In this document: positions 34,476 through 44,074 of the stretch, one piece after another
How positions within the stretch are numbered: position 1 is the first letter of the stretch
How the letters are laid out: each line of letters starts with the position of its first letter
DNA from: Bacillota bacterium
Lineage (GTDB): Bacteria; Bacillota; Clostridia; Christensenellales; Aristaeellaceae
Length of the DNA stretch: 64,000 bases
Direction: 5' to 3'
NCBI GenBank assembly: GCA_023436585.1
Contig: JAEZIN010000029.1
Coordinates: forward strand, 62,001-126,000
The notes under the pieces: model-generated
Database searches by the model: none
Told to the model about the DNA's origin: nothing
What the model saw: the letters and a program-made list of their open reading frames with translations, nothing else
Made by a program: the position numbers and the translations under genes

Positions 34476-35756
34476 ATGATCCGCACCATCGTTGGCGCCA
34501 ATTGGGGAGACGAGGGCAAGGGGAAAGTGACGGACGTACTGGCGGAGAAGAGCGACATTGTTGTCCGCTATCAGGGGGGAGCCAACGCCGGCCATACCAT
34601 CATCAACGAATACGGCAAGTTCGCCCTGCATTTGCTGCCTTCCGGCGTATTCCACCAGCATATTGTGAACGTTATCGGGCCCGGTGTGGCCTTCAATATC
34701 GAGGCGCTGCTGCATGAGCTCAACACCCTGGTGGGCCGGGGCGTGCCCAAGCCCAAGGTGCTGATTTCCGACCGCGCGCAGGTGATGATGCCCTACCATG
34801 TGGATTTTGACAAGTATGAGGAGGAGCGGCTGGGGGGCAAGTCCTTCGGCAGCACCAAATCGGGCATCGCTCCCTTTTACGGCGACAAATACATGAAGAT
34901 CGGCTTGCAGGTTTGCCAGCTGTACGATGAAAACCTGCTTCGGGAAAAGCTGCAAAACGTGGCCTCCCTCAAGAATCCCGTATTGGCCCACCTGTACGAT
35001 AAGCCCCCCATCGATGTGGAATCGCTGGTGGAAACGTATACGTCCCTGGCCAGGCTGATTCGGCCCATGGTGTGCGATACCACATTGTATCTGCACCAGG
35101 CGGTGAAGGAAGGCAAAACCATCCTGCTGGAAGGGCAGCTGGGCTCCCTGCGCGATCCCGACCACGGCATCTACCCCTACACCACCTCCTCCTCGCCCCT
35201 GGCAGGCTATGGTACGGTAGGCGCGGGTGTGCCGCCCTGGGACATGAAGGATATCTATTGCGTCACCAAGGCCTACTCCAGCTGCGTGGGAGCCGGCCCC
35301 TTTGTGACGGAGCTTTTTGGTGATGAGGCGGTGGAGCTGCGCAACCGCGGCGGCGACGCCGGGGAATACGGCGCCACCACCGGCCGGCCCCGCCGGGTTG
35401 GCTGGTTCGACGCGGTGGCCACCCGCTACGGCGTGATGGTGCAGGGCGGCACGGAAACGGTGCTTACCAACCTGGACGTGCTGGGCTATTTGAAGGAGAT
35501 TCCTGTCTGTATCGCCTATGAGATCGACGGGGAAAAGACGGAGCAATTCCCCAACACGCCCAAGCTCATGCGGGCCAAACCCGTGTATACCACGCTTCCC
35601 GGCTGGGAGTGCGATATCAGGGGCATACGCCGGTATGAGGAGCTGCCCGAGAACTGCAAGCGGTACGTGGCATACCTGGAAAAGCAGGTGGGCGTGCCCA
35701 TCCGCATGGTGTCCAACGGGCCCCGGCGGGAAGAAATACTGTATAGAAAAGCGTAG
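34476..35756 (+). CDS. purA: Adenylosuccinate synthetase
   Basis: A 426-residue GTP-dependent enzyme joining IMP and aspartate, the first step from IMP to AMP. The N-terminal loop GANWGDEGKGK holds the catalytic Asp, NAGHTI the catalytic His, and TTGRPRRVGWFD the IMP-binding region. The ATG at 34476 follows TAAGGAGGGG; the longer frame runs through the promoter and is rejected. It has its own promoter and is followed 52 bp later by an amidohydrolase gene on the same strand. Confidence 0.95.
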   Translation: MIRTIVGANWGDEGKGKVTDVLAEKSDIVVRYQGGANAGHTIINEYGKFALHLLPSGVFHQHIVNVIGPGVAFNIEALLHELNTLVGRGVPKPKVLISDRAQVMMPYHVDFDKYEEERLGGKSFGSTKSGIAPFYGDKYMKIGLQVCQLYDENLLREKLQNVASLKNPVLAHLYDKPPIDVESLVETYTSLARLIRPMVCDTTLYLHQAVKEGKTILLEGQLGSLRDPDHGIYPYTTSSSPLAGYGTVGAGVPPWDMKDIYCVTKAYSSCVGAGPFVTELFGDEAVELRNRGGDAGEYGATTGRPRRVGWFDAVATRYGVMVQGGTETVLTNLDVLGYLKEIPVCIAYEIDGEKTEQFPNTPKLMRAKPVYTTLPGWECDIRGIRRYEELPENCKRYVAYLEKQVGVPIRMVSNGPRREEILYRKA

Positions 35757-35808
35757 CACAATGGGGTGCCGGCAATGCCGGCGCCCCTATGGCTATCTGG
35801 AGGAGAAA

Positions 35809-36600
35809 ATGCCCATCCTGGATGTTCACGCGCATATCTATCCCGATATCATCGCGCAAAAGGCTTCCGACGTCATCGGGGAATTCTACCGCCTGCCCAT
35901 GCACCACGACGGTACATTGCAGTCTCTTTTGAAAGAGGAGGCCGCGGCGGGGATCACGAACATGGTAGTGCACTCCGTGGCCGTCACCTGGGAAAAGGTG
36001 GCCCGCATCAACGATTTTATCGCGGGGGCGGTCAGCGGAAATGAGCATTTGACCGGCTTTGCCACCATGCACCCTGACCATCCGCATATTGCGCAGGAGA
36101 TTGAAAGGGCCATTGGCCTGGGGCTTATGGGTTTGAAGCTGCACCCGGATTTTCAGCATTTTTTCATCGACGATGAAAAGGCGTTTCCGATGTATGAGGC
36201 CATTGAGGGGCGCATCCCGCTTTTAATCCACACCGGGGACAAGCGCTATGAATACAGCCGGCCGGAGCGCATGGCAAGGGTGCTGGACAGGTTTCCCCGC
36301 ATGCAAACCATCTGCGCCCACCTGGGAGGCTGGTCCCAGTGGCAGGATGCGCACAGGATATTGGCCGGGCGGCCCAATGTGTGGGTGGACACGTCCTCCA
36401 GCCTGTATGCCATGCCCCCGGAAGCAGCCAGGGATGTCATATTGCACTACGGCGTGGACCGGGTGCTTTTCGGCACCGACTACCCCATGTGGACCCCGCG
36501 GGAGGAAATAAGCCGGCTGCAGGCTTTGGGCTTTTCCACCGGGGAAATGGAGCGGATGCTTTTCAAAAACGCGGCGAACCTTATTGGTCTTGCTGCCTGA
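35809..36600 (+). CDS. Amidohydrolase family protein (amidohydrolase 2 type)
   Basis: A 263-residue TIM-barrel metal hydrolase. Metal-site residues are visible in order: DVHAHIYPD (HxH), LLIHTGDK, TICAHLGGW and FGTDYPMW with the catalytic Asp. The family includes decarboxylases and lactonases, and the substrate is unknown. The ATG at 35809 follows GGAGGAG; longer frames run back into purA. Its stop is 12 bp before hisH. The context (purA, hisH, hisF) does not define a pathway. Confidence 0.85.
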   Translation: MPILDVHAHIYPDIIAQKASDVIGEFYRLPMHHDGTLQSLLKEEAAAGITNMVVHSVAVTWEKVARINDFIAGAVSGNEHLTGFATMHPDHPHIAQEIERAIGLGLMGLKLHPDFQHFFIDDEKAFPMYEAIEGRIPLLIHTGDKRYEYSRPERMARVLDRFPRMQTICAHLGGWSQWQDAHRILAGRPNVWVDTSSSLYAMPPEAARDVILHYGVDRVLFGTDYPMWTPREEISRLQALGFSTGEMERMLFKNAANLIGLAA

Positions 36601-36612
36601 GGGAGGTTCCTT

Positions 36613-37224
36613 ATGATCGCCATTATGGATTACGGCATGGGCAACCTGCGCAGCGTGCAAAAGGCGTTTGAGTTTCTGGGTTATCCGGCGGAGGTCACCG
36701 ACGATCCTAAAAAAGTGCTGGCGGCGGACCATGTGGTGCTGCCTGGTGTCGGCGCTTTCCGGGATGCCATGGCCCGCCTGAGGGAGTCCGGCCTGCAGGA
36801 GGCGGCGCTGGAAGTGGCCAAGCGGAAAATTCCCTTCCTGGGCATTTGCCTGGGCATGCAATTGATGTATGAGGCCAGCGAGGAAAACGGCCATTATGAG
36901 GGGCTGGGGCTTTTGCCCGGCACCATCACCCGCTTTCCGGAGATGGGCCTGAAAATCCCCCACATGGGCTGGAACACGCTGGATACAAAGAATTGCGTGC
37001 TGTTTGACGCGGGTCAGCACCCCTGTGTCTATTTCGTGCATTCGTATCTCATGGCGGACATTTCGCCCGAATGGACGGTGGCTACTGCGGATTATGGCAT
37101 ACCGTTTACCGCCGTGGCGCAAAAAGGCACGGTGGTGGCCGCCCAGTTCCACCCGGAAAAGAGCGGGGCGGACGGATTGAACATGCTGAAACGCTTTGCC
37201 GCCTGGAATGGGGAGGTCAAATAA
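36613..37224 (+). CDS. hisH: Imidazole glycerol phosphate synthase subunit HisH
   Basis: A 203-residue class I glutamine amidotransferase giving ammonia to HisF. The nucleophile Cys lies in GICLGMQLMYE, the His and Glu of the triad in AAQFHPEKSG; the N-terminal DYGMGNLRSV and the oxyanion strand VLPGVGAF are typical. GGGAGG precedes the ATG. The stop codon directly abuts the hisF start. Other his genes are not in the window. Confidence 0.94.
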   Translation: MIAIMDYGMGNLRSVQKAFEFLGYPAEVTDDPKKVLAADHVVLPGVGAFRDAMARLRESGLQEAALEVAKRKIPFLGICLGMQLMYEASEENGHYEGLGLLPGTITRFPEMGLKIPHMGWNTLDTKNCVLFDAGQHPCVYFVHSYLMADISPEWTVATADYGIPFTAVAQKGTVVAAQFHPEKSGADGLNMLKRFAAWNGEVK

Positions 37225-38001
37225 ATGCTGTTGAAACGCATCATTCCCTGCCTGGATATCCGGGACGGCCGTGTGGTGAAGGGCGTCAACTTCGTGAACA
37301 TCCGCGACGCCGGCGATCCGGTGGAATGCGCCGTCTGGTACAACGGACAAGGCGCGGATGAACTGGTGCTGCTGGACATCAACGCCTCCCACGAGGGCCG
37401 GGGCACCATGCTCAATGTCACCTCCCGGGTGGCGGAGCAGGTGTTCATCCCTTTCACGGTGGGCGGGGGCATAACGGACTTGATTCAAATTCGTGATTTG
37501 CTGCGCCTGGGGGCCGACAAGGTATCCATCAACAGCCCGGCGGTGAAGAACCCCGATTTTATCGAGGAAGCGGCGCTGCGCTTCGGCAGCCAGTGCATCG
37601 TGCTGGCCATGGATGTAAAAAGCCGGTTCGGCGGGGGCTGGGATGTATACATCAACGGCGGCCGTTTGAACACCGGCAAGGACGCGCTGGAATGGGCCGT
37701 GGAGGGCGTAAAGCGAGGAGCGGGAGAAATCCTGCTCACCAGCATGGACACCGACGGCGTTGGCCAGGGCTTTGACCTGCCCGTTACAAAAGCCGTGGCC
37801 GATGCGGTGGGTGTGCCCGTGATCGCCTCTGGCGGGGCAGGGACTATGCGCCACTTTCGGGATGTGCTCACGGACGGCGGCGCGGATGCGGCGCTGGCCG
37901 CTACGCTGTTCCATTTCAGGACCCTGGAAATTGGGGCATTGAAGCAGTACTTACATAACGAGAGCGTGCCGGTGCGGCTGAAGACAATAACGGAGGAATG
38001 A
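37225..38001 (+). CDS. hisF: Imidazole glycerol phosphate synthase subunit HisF
   Basis: A 258-residue TIM-barrel cyclase forming imidazole glycerol phosphate and AICAR from PRFAR. The catalytic Asp pair lies in CLDIRDGRVVKG and AMDVKSRFGGGW; phosphate-binding loops are VGGGIT and ASGGAGT. It starts directly after the hisH stop (TAAATG), so the 1:1 complex is translated together. AICAR made here would flow into purine synthesis, linking it loosely with purA upstream. Confidence 0.94.
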   Translation: MLLKRIIPCLDIRDGRVVKGVNFVNIRDAGDPVECAVWYNGQGADELVLLDINASHEGRGTMLNVTSRVAEQVFIPFTVGGGITDLIQIRDLLRLGADKVSINSPAVKNPDFIEEAALRFGSQCIVLAMDVKSRFGGGWDVYINGGRLNTGKDALEWAVEGVKRGAGEILLTSMDTDGVGQGFDLPVTKAVADAVGVPVIASGGAGTMRHFRDVLTDGGADAALAATLFHFRTLEIGALKQYLHNESVPVRLKTITEE

Positions 38002-38450
38002 TGGAAGCGCAAATCATCATCCTGCCTGCTTTCAAGGAGCATGAACAAGCAGTTTACGGCCTGATGTGCGAGCTGGAGGGAGCTAAGCTTCATCGGCAGG
38101 GCTTTGCGGACGTTTATGCAAAGAACCTGCAAAACAAGGACATCCGCTACTTTGCCGCCTTACGGGATGGAAAGGTCATTGGCTTTTCCAGCCTGCACAT
38201 GCAGCGGCTGCTGCACCACGCCGCGCTGATAGGCGAAATCCAGGAGATTGTCGTAAGCGAAAGCTGCCGCGGGCAGGGCATTGGGCAGAGGCTGTTTCAT
38301 GAAATGAAGACAGCTGCCCTTGATCATGGCTGCGCGCAGATGGAAGTCTGCTGCCGAAAGGAACGTACGCTGAGCCACCGGTTCTATCAAAAGATGGGCA
38401 TGGTCTTAAGCCATGATAAGCTTTGCATGAAGCTTGCGGAGGGTGAATGA
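37998..38450 (+). CDS. GNAT family N-acetyltransferase
   Basis: A 150-residue single GNAT domain. The acetyl-CoA loop is SESCRGQGIGQRLF (R/QxxGxG/A motif), preceded by the strand IGEIQEIVV and followed by AQMEVCCRKE and the HRFYQKMGM segment. The ATG at 37998 overlaps the hisF stop by 4 bp; an adjacent in-frame ATG at 38001 is equally possible. The acceptor is unknown. It is coupled to hisF and to the kinase-like gene after it. Confidence 0.87.
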   Translation: MMEAQIIILPAFKEHEQAVYGLMCELEGAKLHRQGFADVYAKNLQNKDIRYFAALRDGKVIGFSSLHMQRLLHHAALIGEIQEIVVSESCRGQGIGQRLFHEMKTAALDHGCAQMEVCCRKERTLSHRFYQKMGMVLSHDKLCMKLAEGE

Positions 38451-39394
38451 ATCTCGAATCACAATGGAGGGAAGCGCTGGAATCGTATCCCCTGGGAAAC
38501 CCTTCAGCCACACTGATCCGCCACAATGAAAATGCCACCTACAAGGTGACGGACGGGGCGGAAAAATCGTATGTGCTGCGGATACATAAACCGCGGAAGG
38601 GTTTTTCCCAACTGCTGTTCTCCGTAGAGAAGGAAGCAGCTTTGCGGGGAGAGCTTCAAATCCTTATGAAACTGTCTGAGGATTCGGCTGTACCGGTGCA
38701 GATTCCCGTGAGGAACAATCGCGGCGATATTTTGACAAGGCTTTCCGGAGGGGAGCTTGCGACACTGCTTACATGGCTGCCCGGCCATACGCTGGAAGAA
38801 GTGGAAACCACCCCGGAGCTAATGCGTGAGGTGGGCCGGATGACGGCATGCCTGCATCGGCACTTCCAAACCTGTGCGGACCTGCCTGCCCCGGCCGGCC
38901 ATGATTATGACAAAGCACTGATGGACAGGATGGCCATCCGGTTCCAGGAGATGGGCCGTTCAGGCATAATCGCTCCCGCCTATGTTCAGGGAATGACAGG
39001 CTGCCTGACAGAGATCAAGCGGCGGATGGAGGAGTTGGACGGGCAGGACATGACGTTTGGCGTTGTGCACTCCGACCTTTCCAAGTCCAACATGCTCCTG
39101 TGTGAAGGTTTTGTTGCTCCTATAGACTTCGGACTGTGGGGGTACGGGTATTACTATATGGATCTTGGCGGCCTGGCCTCCCACTATACGGAGCCCTGGC
39201 AGCAGGCAGCTATTTTTGAGGGATATGAAAGTGAATCACGGCTAAGCGTCGACAGGCGTTATGTGGACCCATTCGTCTGCCTTGGCATCCTATTGTTTAT
39301 CTGCACTTTCGGGGAAAGCGTATACGGGGAGGAATGGTTCCCCGGCGCCCTGGACCGCTGGAACAGCACCTTTTTTATTCCGCTTGCACAATAA
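38447..39394 (+). CDS. APH-like phosphotransferase
   Basis: A 315-residue aminoglycoside/choline-kinase-type fold. The catalytic loop is VVHSDLSKSNML (HxDxxxxN) and the metal-binding segment IDFGLWG follows. The N-lobe shows NATYKV and the nucleotide-binding YVLRIHKP. The fold covers antibiotic, homoserine and small-molecule kinases. Its ATG overlaps the GNAT stop by 4 bp, an acetyltransferase-kinase pairing also seen in resistance or detoxification units. Specificity cannot be read. Confidence 0.83.
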   Translation: MNLESQWREALESYPLGNPSATLIRHNENATYKVTDGAEKSYVLRIHKPRKGFSQLLFSVEKEAALRGELQILMKLSEDSAVPVQIPVRNNRGDILTRLSGGELATLLTWLPGHTLEEVETTPELMREVGRMTACLHRHFQTCADLPAPAGHDYDKALMDRMAIRFQEMGRSGIIAPAYVQGMTGCLTEIKRRMEELDGQDMTFGVVHSDLSKSNMLLCEGFVAPIDFGLWGYGYYYMDLGGLASHYTEPWQQAAIFEGYESESRLSVDRRYVDPFVCLGILLFICTFGESVYGEEWFPGALDRWNSTFFIPLAQ

Positions 39395-39568
39395 ATGATT
39401 CATTTCGCAAAAAAGGAAAAGCGAATATTGCTGTTTGAAAACACATGTATGTAAAAACAAGCGTTTTGGCTGCCCTGAAACTGCCTCCGAAGGATAAAAT
39501 GCCGCCGCCTTGGGAACGATTCCCATTGGATATACAAATGATTATTTACAAGTAAGAAATATTTTTGC

Positions 39569-39597
39569 TTGTGGATAACCGGAACATTTTGTATAAT
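39569..39597 (+). promoter_or_regulatory. Promoter of the beta-propeller gene
   Basis: TTGTGG (39569-39574), 17-bp spacer, TATAAT (39592-39597). The GTG at 39604 lies almost at the transcription start, supporting the TTG at 39640 as start codon. Confidence 0.7.
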
Positions 39598-39639
39598 AGA
39601 TAGGTGAAGCTGGTTCGAAGTGAAAAGGAGTGCCGTGTT

Positions 39640-42393
39640 TTGAGCGATAATGAGCAGAATCGCCTGAAAGGCCGTATCCCGGCCCGGGCGATGTATGAAA
39701 AATCGGAACAGGTGCCTCCGCCTCAGGGCCTCCGGCAGGACATGGCCCAGCGTGCGGACCGGGTCCGCATGCCCATGGGGGAGGAGCCGGCACCAAGATA
39801 CGTCCCTGCCCAGACACAGTATGTAAGCAAGCGGGTCAGCCGTTCTCCGGAAGAGGCCCCCGCCATGAACGCGCAGGCACCGTCCGCATCCCAGGGGTAT
39901 GAACGCCATAGGCGTTCCCAGCGGCATGCCGGCGCTGGCGTGGACATGCCCGCCCGTGAGGATGTGAGAATGGCGCCGCCCCCCATGCGAGGCACGCCTC
40001 CTGTGAATCGTGCGCCCATGGACAACGGTCCCATCTACGGGCAGGGCAGGCCCCAGGCGCCGGGCGCCAATTACGCCAGGCCCGCCAGGCAGGAGGATTT
40101 TGCTCCCGTCAGGCCAAGGCAGCCCCAGCCTATGCCCTCCTACCTGGAAGAGGAAGAGGAGGAAGCACCCCGCCGCGGCCATGCCGGGCTGATGGTGCTT
40201 TTGATCCTGGTGCTGATTGCGGCTTTGTTCCTGGGCGGTTTGTATTTCGTACTGCCCGCAAGGGACACAGCGCAAAGCGGCGGGATCATCAATACGCTCA
40301 ACGACGTGAAGGATGCCATCACCAAGGAAGTTGGATTCTTTTACGACAGTGTGAAGAACATCATCGTCCCCGAAGTGAAGGAGCCTGCCCAGGTGCAGGA
40401 TTTCCAGGTGGTTCCTTCCTCCGGCCAGGCGCCGGTGGATCTGGCCTTCTCCATCACCACCACCAAGACGGTCAAGGGTGTCCGTGTTTTGGACAGCCAG
40501 GGCAAGGTACTGGTGGAAGGAAACATACCAACCGTAGACGAGGAAAACAGAAGCATCTGGACACTGAAAATGTCGCTCCAGGATGCCTATACCGGCTTGA
40601 TGTCGGCCCAGATGCTGGCCGACGGGAACTGGACGGACAGCGGCAAGTCGGTGCAGGTGAGCATTGTCTCGCCTGTTATAACACCGACGGAAACGCCGTT
40701 TGTGCCGACCCAGTCGCCGCCGCCGACGGAGGAGCAGCGGGCGGAGGAAACGCCCGGCCCCACAGCTGAGCCGACGGAAGCGCCCACGGCCACCCCCGCC
40801 CCGACGGCCACGCCGGAACCCACCCCCGAGCCTACCGCTACGCCGGAGCCTACGCCGTCGCCCAGCCCCAGCCCCACCCCCATGCCTTACATGGCCGCCG
40901 GCGCGACGGAGGGCACAGACCCGGCGCAATTGAAGCTTACCTCCAAGATTTACAGCGGCACCAAGGCCGTGAACGAGTTTGAGCGCACGGTGCCCGTCAA
41001 AATGAACGGTCCGGCCAATTACGCGGCCTGGTCAGGCGCTGTGCTCACCTTCCGCGGCGGGCCTTTCCGCCAAAACGCAGCCTATGGCACGGTGGATGTG
41101 CAGGAAAACAAGCTGGAAGTCGCGTGGAGCTCGCCCATGGGCGGCATCGATTCCTATCACGGTGCCGGCTGGACCGGGCAGCCCGCCATCGTCAAGTGGA
41201 CCAAGGAGGTCCGCGAGATGATGAACATCAACGACGCGAAGAAGGGCGTTACCGCCCTGAAGGAAGTTATCCTCGCCTCCCAGGACGGTAAAATCTACTT
41301 CCTGGACCTGGCGGACGGGCAGGTCACCCGCGATCCCATCAATGTGGGCTATCCCTTAAAGAGCTCCGTCTCCGTCGATCCCAGGGGCATGCCCATGCTT
41401 TCCGTGGGCCAGAGCGTCAGTATGCTCAAGAACCGCACCGGCGATATCGGATACTTCCTGTTCAACCTCATCGATCAAAAGCAGATGCTGTTCATCGACG
41501 GCCGCAACAAGAACGCTTACAGCGTAAACGGCTCGTTTGACGGCTCCTCGCTGCTGGACCTGAACAGCGATACGATGATCGTCGCCGGGGAAAACGGCAT
41601 GCTCTATACCGTATGGCTGGATACGAACTTTGATGTGGGCACGGCCAAGCTGACCATCAACCCCAAGATCACCTCCTACAAGGCGAAAACCTCCAAGCAG
41701 GAGAGCAAGCTGACCAGCATTGAAGGCAGCGTCGCCATGTACGGGAATTACGCCTACTTCGCCGACGCCACGGGCATACTGCAATGCGTGGACGTCAACA
41801 CCATGAAGCCTGTGTGGGCTATCGATGCCGACGACAACACCGACGCCACCATCGCATTGGACTTTGACGAGGATGGCGCGCTGGCGCTGTACACAGGCAA
41901 CACCGTCAAAGAGCAGGGCAAGGACGGCACATGCACCATACGCAGGCTGAACGCCCTGACAGGCGAGCAGGAATGGTCTTATCCTGTGAAGGTGGAATAT
42001 GACTCCAAAGAAGCCGGCGGCTGCATGGCATCGCCTGTGATCGGCCAGCAGAGCATTGGCAACCTGGTCATTTTCACCGTGGCCAAGACGCCCGAGGGCG
42101 GGCAAATTATCGCCCTGGACAAAAAGACGGGCCATGTGGTCTGGCAGCAGTCCATGCCCCACTTCAGCTGGAGTTCCCCCGTGGCCGTGTACAATGAAAA
42201 CGGCGATGCCTGGCTCATTCAGGGCGATAGCGAGGGCGTGCTGCAGTTGATGGATGGGCAGACCGGCGTGGTCATGAACAGCATCCAGCTGGAAGGCGCC
42301 ATCACAGGCTCGCCCGCCGTGTACAACGATATGCTGGTAGTCGGCACCAGCGGCAAGGGCATCAGCAAAATCTACGGCATCAAAATCAAGTAA
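39640..42393 (+). CDS. Membrane-anchored PQQ-like beta-propeller protein
   Basis: A 917-residue single-pass protein. Residues 1-180 are cytosolic, low complexity and rich in Pro, Arg, Gln and Ala. A membrane helix spans about 182-206 (LMVLLILVLIAALFLGGLYFV). An extracellular all-beta segment precedes a Thr/Pro/Glu-rich linker (about 346-417) of PTATPEPTPEP-type units. The rest is a PQQ/quinoprotein-like repeat propeller (IIALDKKTGHVVWQQSMP). The TTG at 39640 follows AAGGAG with 9-bp spacing. It resembles a surface scaffold or wall-associated sensor; the exact role is unknown. Confidence 0.82.
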   Translation: MSDNEQNRLKGRIPARAMYEKSEQVPPPQGLRQDMAQRADRVRMPMGEEPAPRYVPAQTQYVSKRVSRSPEEAPAMNAQAPSASQGYERHRRSQRHAGAGVDMPAREDVRMAPPPMRGTPPVNRAPMDNGPIYGQGRPQAPGANYARPARQEDFAPVRPRQPQPMPSYLEEEEEEAPRRGHAGLMVLLILVLIAALFLGGLYFVLPARDTAQSGGIINTLNDVKDAITKEVGFFYDSVKNIIVPEVKEPAQVQDFQVVPSSGQAPVDLAFSITTTKTVKGVRVLDSQGKVLVEGNIPTVDEENRSIWTLKMSLQDAYTGLMSAQMLADGNWTDSGKSVQVSIVSPVITPTETPFVPTQSPPPTEEQRAEETPGPTAEPTEAPTATPAPTATPEPTPEPTATPEPTPSPSPSPTPMPYMAAGATEGTDPAQLKLTSKIYSGTKAVNEFERTVPVKMNGPANYAAWSGAVLTFRGGPFRQNAAYGTVDVQENKLEVAWSSPMGGIDSYHGAGWTGQPAIVKWTKEVREMMNINDAKKGVTALKEVILASQDGKIYFLDLADGQVTRDPINVGYPLKSSVSVDPRGMPMLSVGQSVSMLKNRTGDIGYFLFNLIDQKQMLFIDGRNKNAYSVNGSFDGSSLLDLNSDTMIVAGENGMLYTVWLDTNFDVGTAKLTINPKITSYKAKTSKQESKLTSIEGSVAMYGNYAYFADATGILQCVDVNTMKPVWAIDADDNTDATIALDFDEDGALALYTGNTVKEQGKDGTCTIRRLNALTGEQEWSYPVKVEYDSKEAGGCMASPVIGQQSIGNLVIFTVAKTPEGGQIIALDKKTGHVVWQQSMPHFSWSSPVAVYNENGDAWLIQGDSEGVLQLMDGQTGVVMNSIQLEGAITGSPAVYNDMLVVGTSGKGISKIYGIKIK

Positions 42394-42404
42394 GGGATAC
42401 GTAT

Positions 42405-42465
42405 GCGGGGCCATCCGGCGGAAGAAAAGGCGTATTGTCTTTTCCCGCGGACGGCCCCGTTTTTA
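42405..42465 (+). terminator. Intrinsic terminator of the beta-propeller gene
   Basis: CGGGGCC (42406-42412) pairs with GGCCCCG (42453-42459), with further pairing inside the stem (GAAAAG/CTTTTC), followed by TTTTT. Confidence 0.85.
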
Positions 42466-42496
42466 TGGAATGAACAAAAGAAAAGGGGAAGCGTGC

Positions 42497-43990
42497 ATGG
42501 CCAAACGGTATTTGGTTGCCCTGGACCAGGGGACCACCAGCTCCCGGGCGGTAGTATTTGAGGAAAGCGGCCGGGTGCTCTCTGCCCATGGCATCGAGTT
42601 TCCGCAAATTTACCCCAAGCCCGGCTGGGTGGAGCATGACCCCAAGAGCATACTGGAGTCGCAGGTGGAGGCGCTTAGAACAGCCGTGAAGCTTTCCGGC
42701 GTGGCCGTGGAGGATATCGCCGCCATCGGTATCACCAACCAGCGGGAGACGACCCTGGTGTGGGACCGCAGCACAGGCGAGTGCGTTTGCAACGCCATCG
42801 TCTGGCAGTGCCGCCGCACCGCACCGTATGTGGAGCGCCTAAAGGCGGCGGGCAGGACGGAGCTGATAAAAGATAAGACCGGCCTTGTGCCGGACGCCTA
42901 TTTTTCCGGCACGAAGCTTGCGTGGATATTGGACACATACCATTTGCACAAGCGGGCGGAAGCCGGGGAGTTGTGCTTTGGCACGGTGGACAGCTTTCTA
43001 TGCTGGCACCTGGTGGAGGGCCGCCCCCATGTGACCGACGCCACCAACGCCAGCCGGACCATGCTTTTCAATCTTCACACCCAGCAGTGGGATAATGAGC
43101 TTCTTTCCATGCTGGATATACCGGAAAAGGTGCTGCCGGTTGTGGTGGACAGCGCACAGGTGGTCGGCATGCTGGATACATCCATCCTGGGCCGGCCCAT
43201 TCCCGTGGCGGCCATGGCGGGGGATCAGCACGCTTCGCTGTTCGGCCAGGCCTGCCACAAGGCCGGCATGGTGAAAAACACGTACGGCACGGGCTGCTTC
43301 ATGCTGATGAACACGGGGGAAGCGCCTGTAAAATCCGGGCACGGCCTTTTAACCACCATGGCCTGGCGCATCGGCGGGAAACCTTATTATGCGCTGGAGG
43401 GCAGCGTGTTCATGGGCGGCGCGGCCATCCAATGGCTGCGGGACGAGCTGAAAATGATTTCCAGCGCCGCGGAGAGCGAGAGCCTGGCCGCGTCGGTAAA
43501 GGATACCGGCGGCGTATATCTGGTGCCCGCCTTCACGGGCCTGGGCGCGCCTTGGTGGGATATGTACAGCCGGGGGACCATGGTGGGCCTGACCCGGGGT
43601 ACCGGGCGGGCACATATTGTGCGGGCCGCGCTGGAGGCCATCGCTTACCAGTCGGCTGATCTTTTAACCGCCATGGCTGCGGACTGCGGCTTTTCGCCGG
43701 AAAGGATGCAGGTGGATGGCGGGGCCAGCGCCAACAGCTTTTTGATGCAGTTCCAGGCGGATATCATGAACATCCCCGTAGTCCGGCCCGCGGTCATGGA
43801 AACCACAGCGCTTGGCGCTGCCTTGCTGGCCGGGCTGGCGGTGGGGATATACGCTTCTGTGGAGGAGACGGCTAAGGCTTGGCAGCGGGATCTGCAGTTT
43901 GACCCGCAAATGGGCAAGGCCCAAAGGGAGGATAACCTGAAGGGCTGGCACAAGGCCGTAAACCGGGCGCTGCATTGGGCGGAGGAATAA
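42497..43990 (+). CDS. glpK: Glycerol kinase
   Basis: A 497-residue FGGY kinase making glycerol-3-phosphate. N-terminal LVALDQGTTSSRAVVF, substrate segment WQCRRTAPYVE, and the C-terminal ATP motif VDGGASANSFLMQFQADI are present. The ATG at 42497 follows AAAGGGGAAG. In many low-GC Firmicutes a His in a YHFYG segment is phosphorylated by HPr; here that stretch reads LDTSILGRPIP with no His, so PTS activation by that route seems absent. No glpF or glpD lies nearby. Confidence 0.94.
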   Translation: MAKRYLVALDQGTTSSRAVVFEESGRVLSAHGIEFPQIYPKPGWVEHDPKSILESQVEALRTAVKLSGVAVEDIAAIGITNQRETTLVWDRSTGECVCNAIVWQCRRTAPYVERLKAAGRTELIKDKTGLVPDAYFSGTKLAWILDTYHLHKRAEAGELCFGTVDSFLCWHLVEGRPHVTDATNASRTMLFNLHTQQWDNELLSMLDIPEKVLPVVVDSAQVVGMLDTSILGRPIPVAAMAGDQHASLFGQACHKAGMVKNTYGTGCFMLMNTGEAPVKSGHGLLTTMAWRIGGKPYYALEGSVFMGGAAIQWLRDELKMISSAAESESLAASVKDTGGVYLVPAFTGLGAPWWDMYSRGTMVGLTRGTGRAHIVRAALEAIAYQSADLLTAMAADCGFSPERMQVDGGASANSFLMQFQADIMNIPVVRPAVMETTALGAALLAGLAVGIYASVEETAKAWQRDLQFDPQMGKAQREDNLKGWHKAVNRALHWAEE

Positions 43991-44074
43991 AGGGGCTGCT
44001 TGTACCGGGGCGAGGGCGGATCAAATCCTGGCCCTATACTGCGCATTACAGTAATGGCTATGGGCCGGTTCGGG

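Noticed and set aside
33000..35759. A 919-codon open frame on the minus strand across dapF, dapL and purA
   Set aside because: It is antisense to three certain genes, has no family features, and arises from the strong third-position GC bias.
36223..37914. A 563-codon minus-strand frame across hisH and hisF
   Set aside because: It is a shadow of certain genes, without a ribosome site or family match.
37225..38001. DGVGQG in HisF in place of the common DGTK loop as a loss of function
   Set aside because: Variants with DGV in this loop occur in ordinary HisF as far as I recall, and all catalytic Asp residues are present.
39400..40929. A 509-codon minus-strand frame rich in Arg and Gly
   Set aside because: It is the complement of the Pro/Thr and low-complexity parts of the beta-propeller gene.
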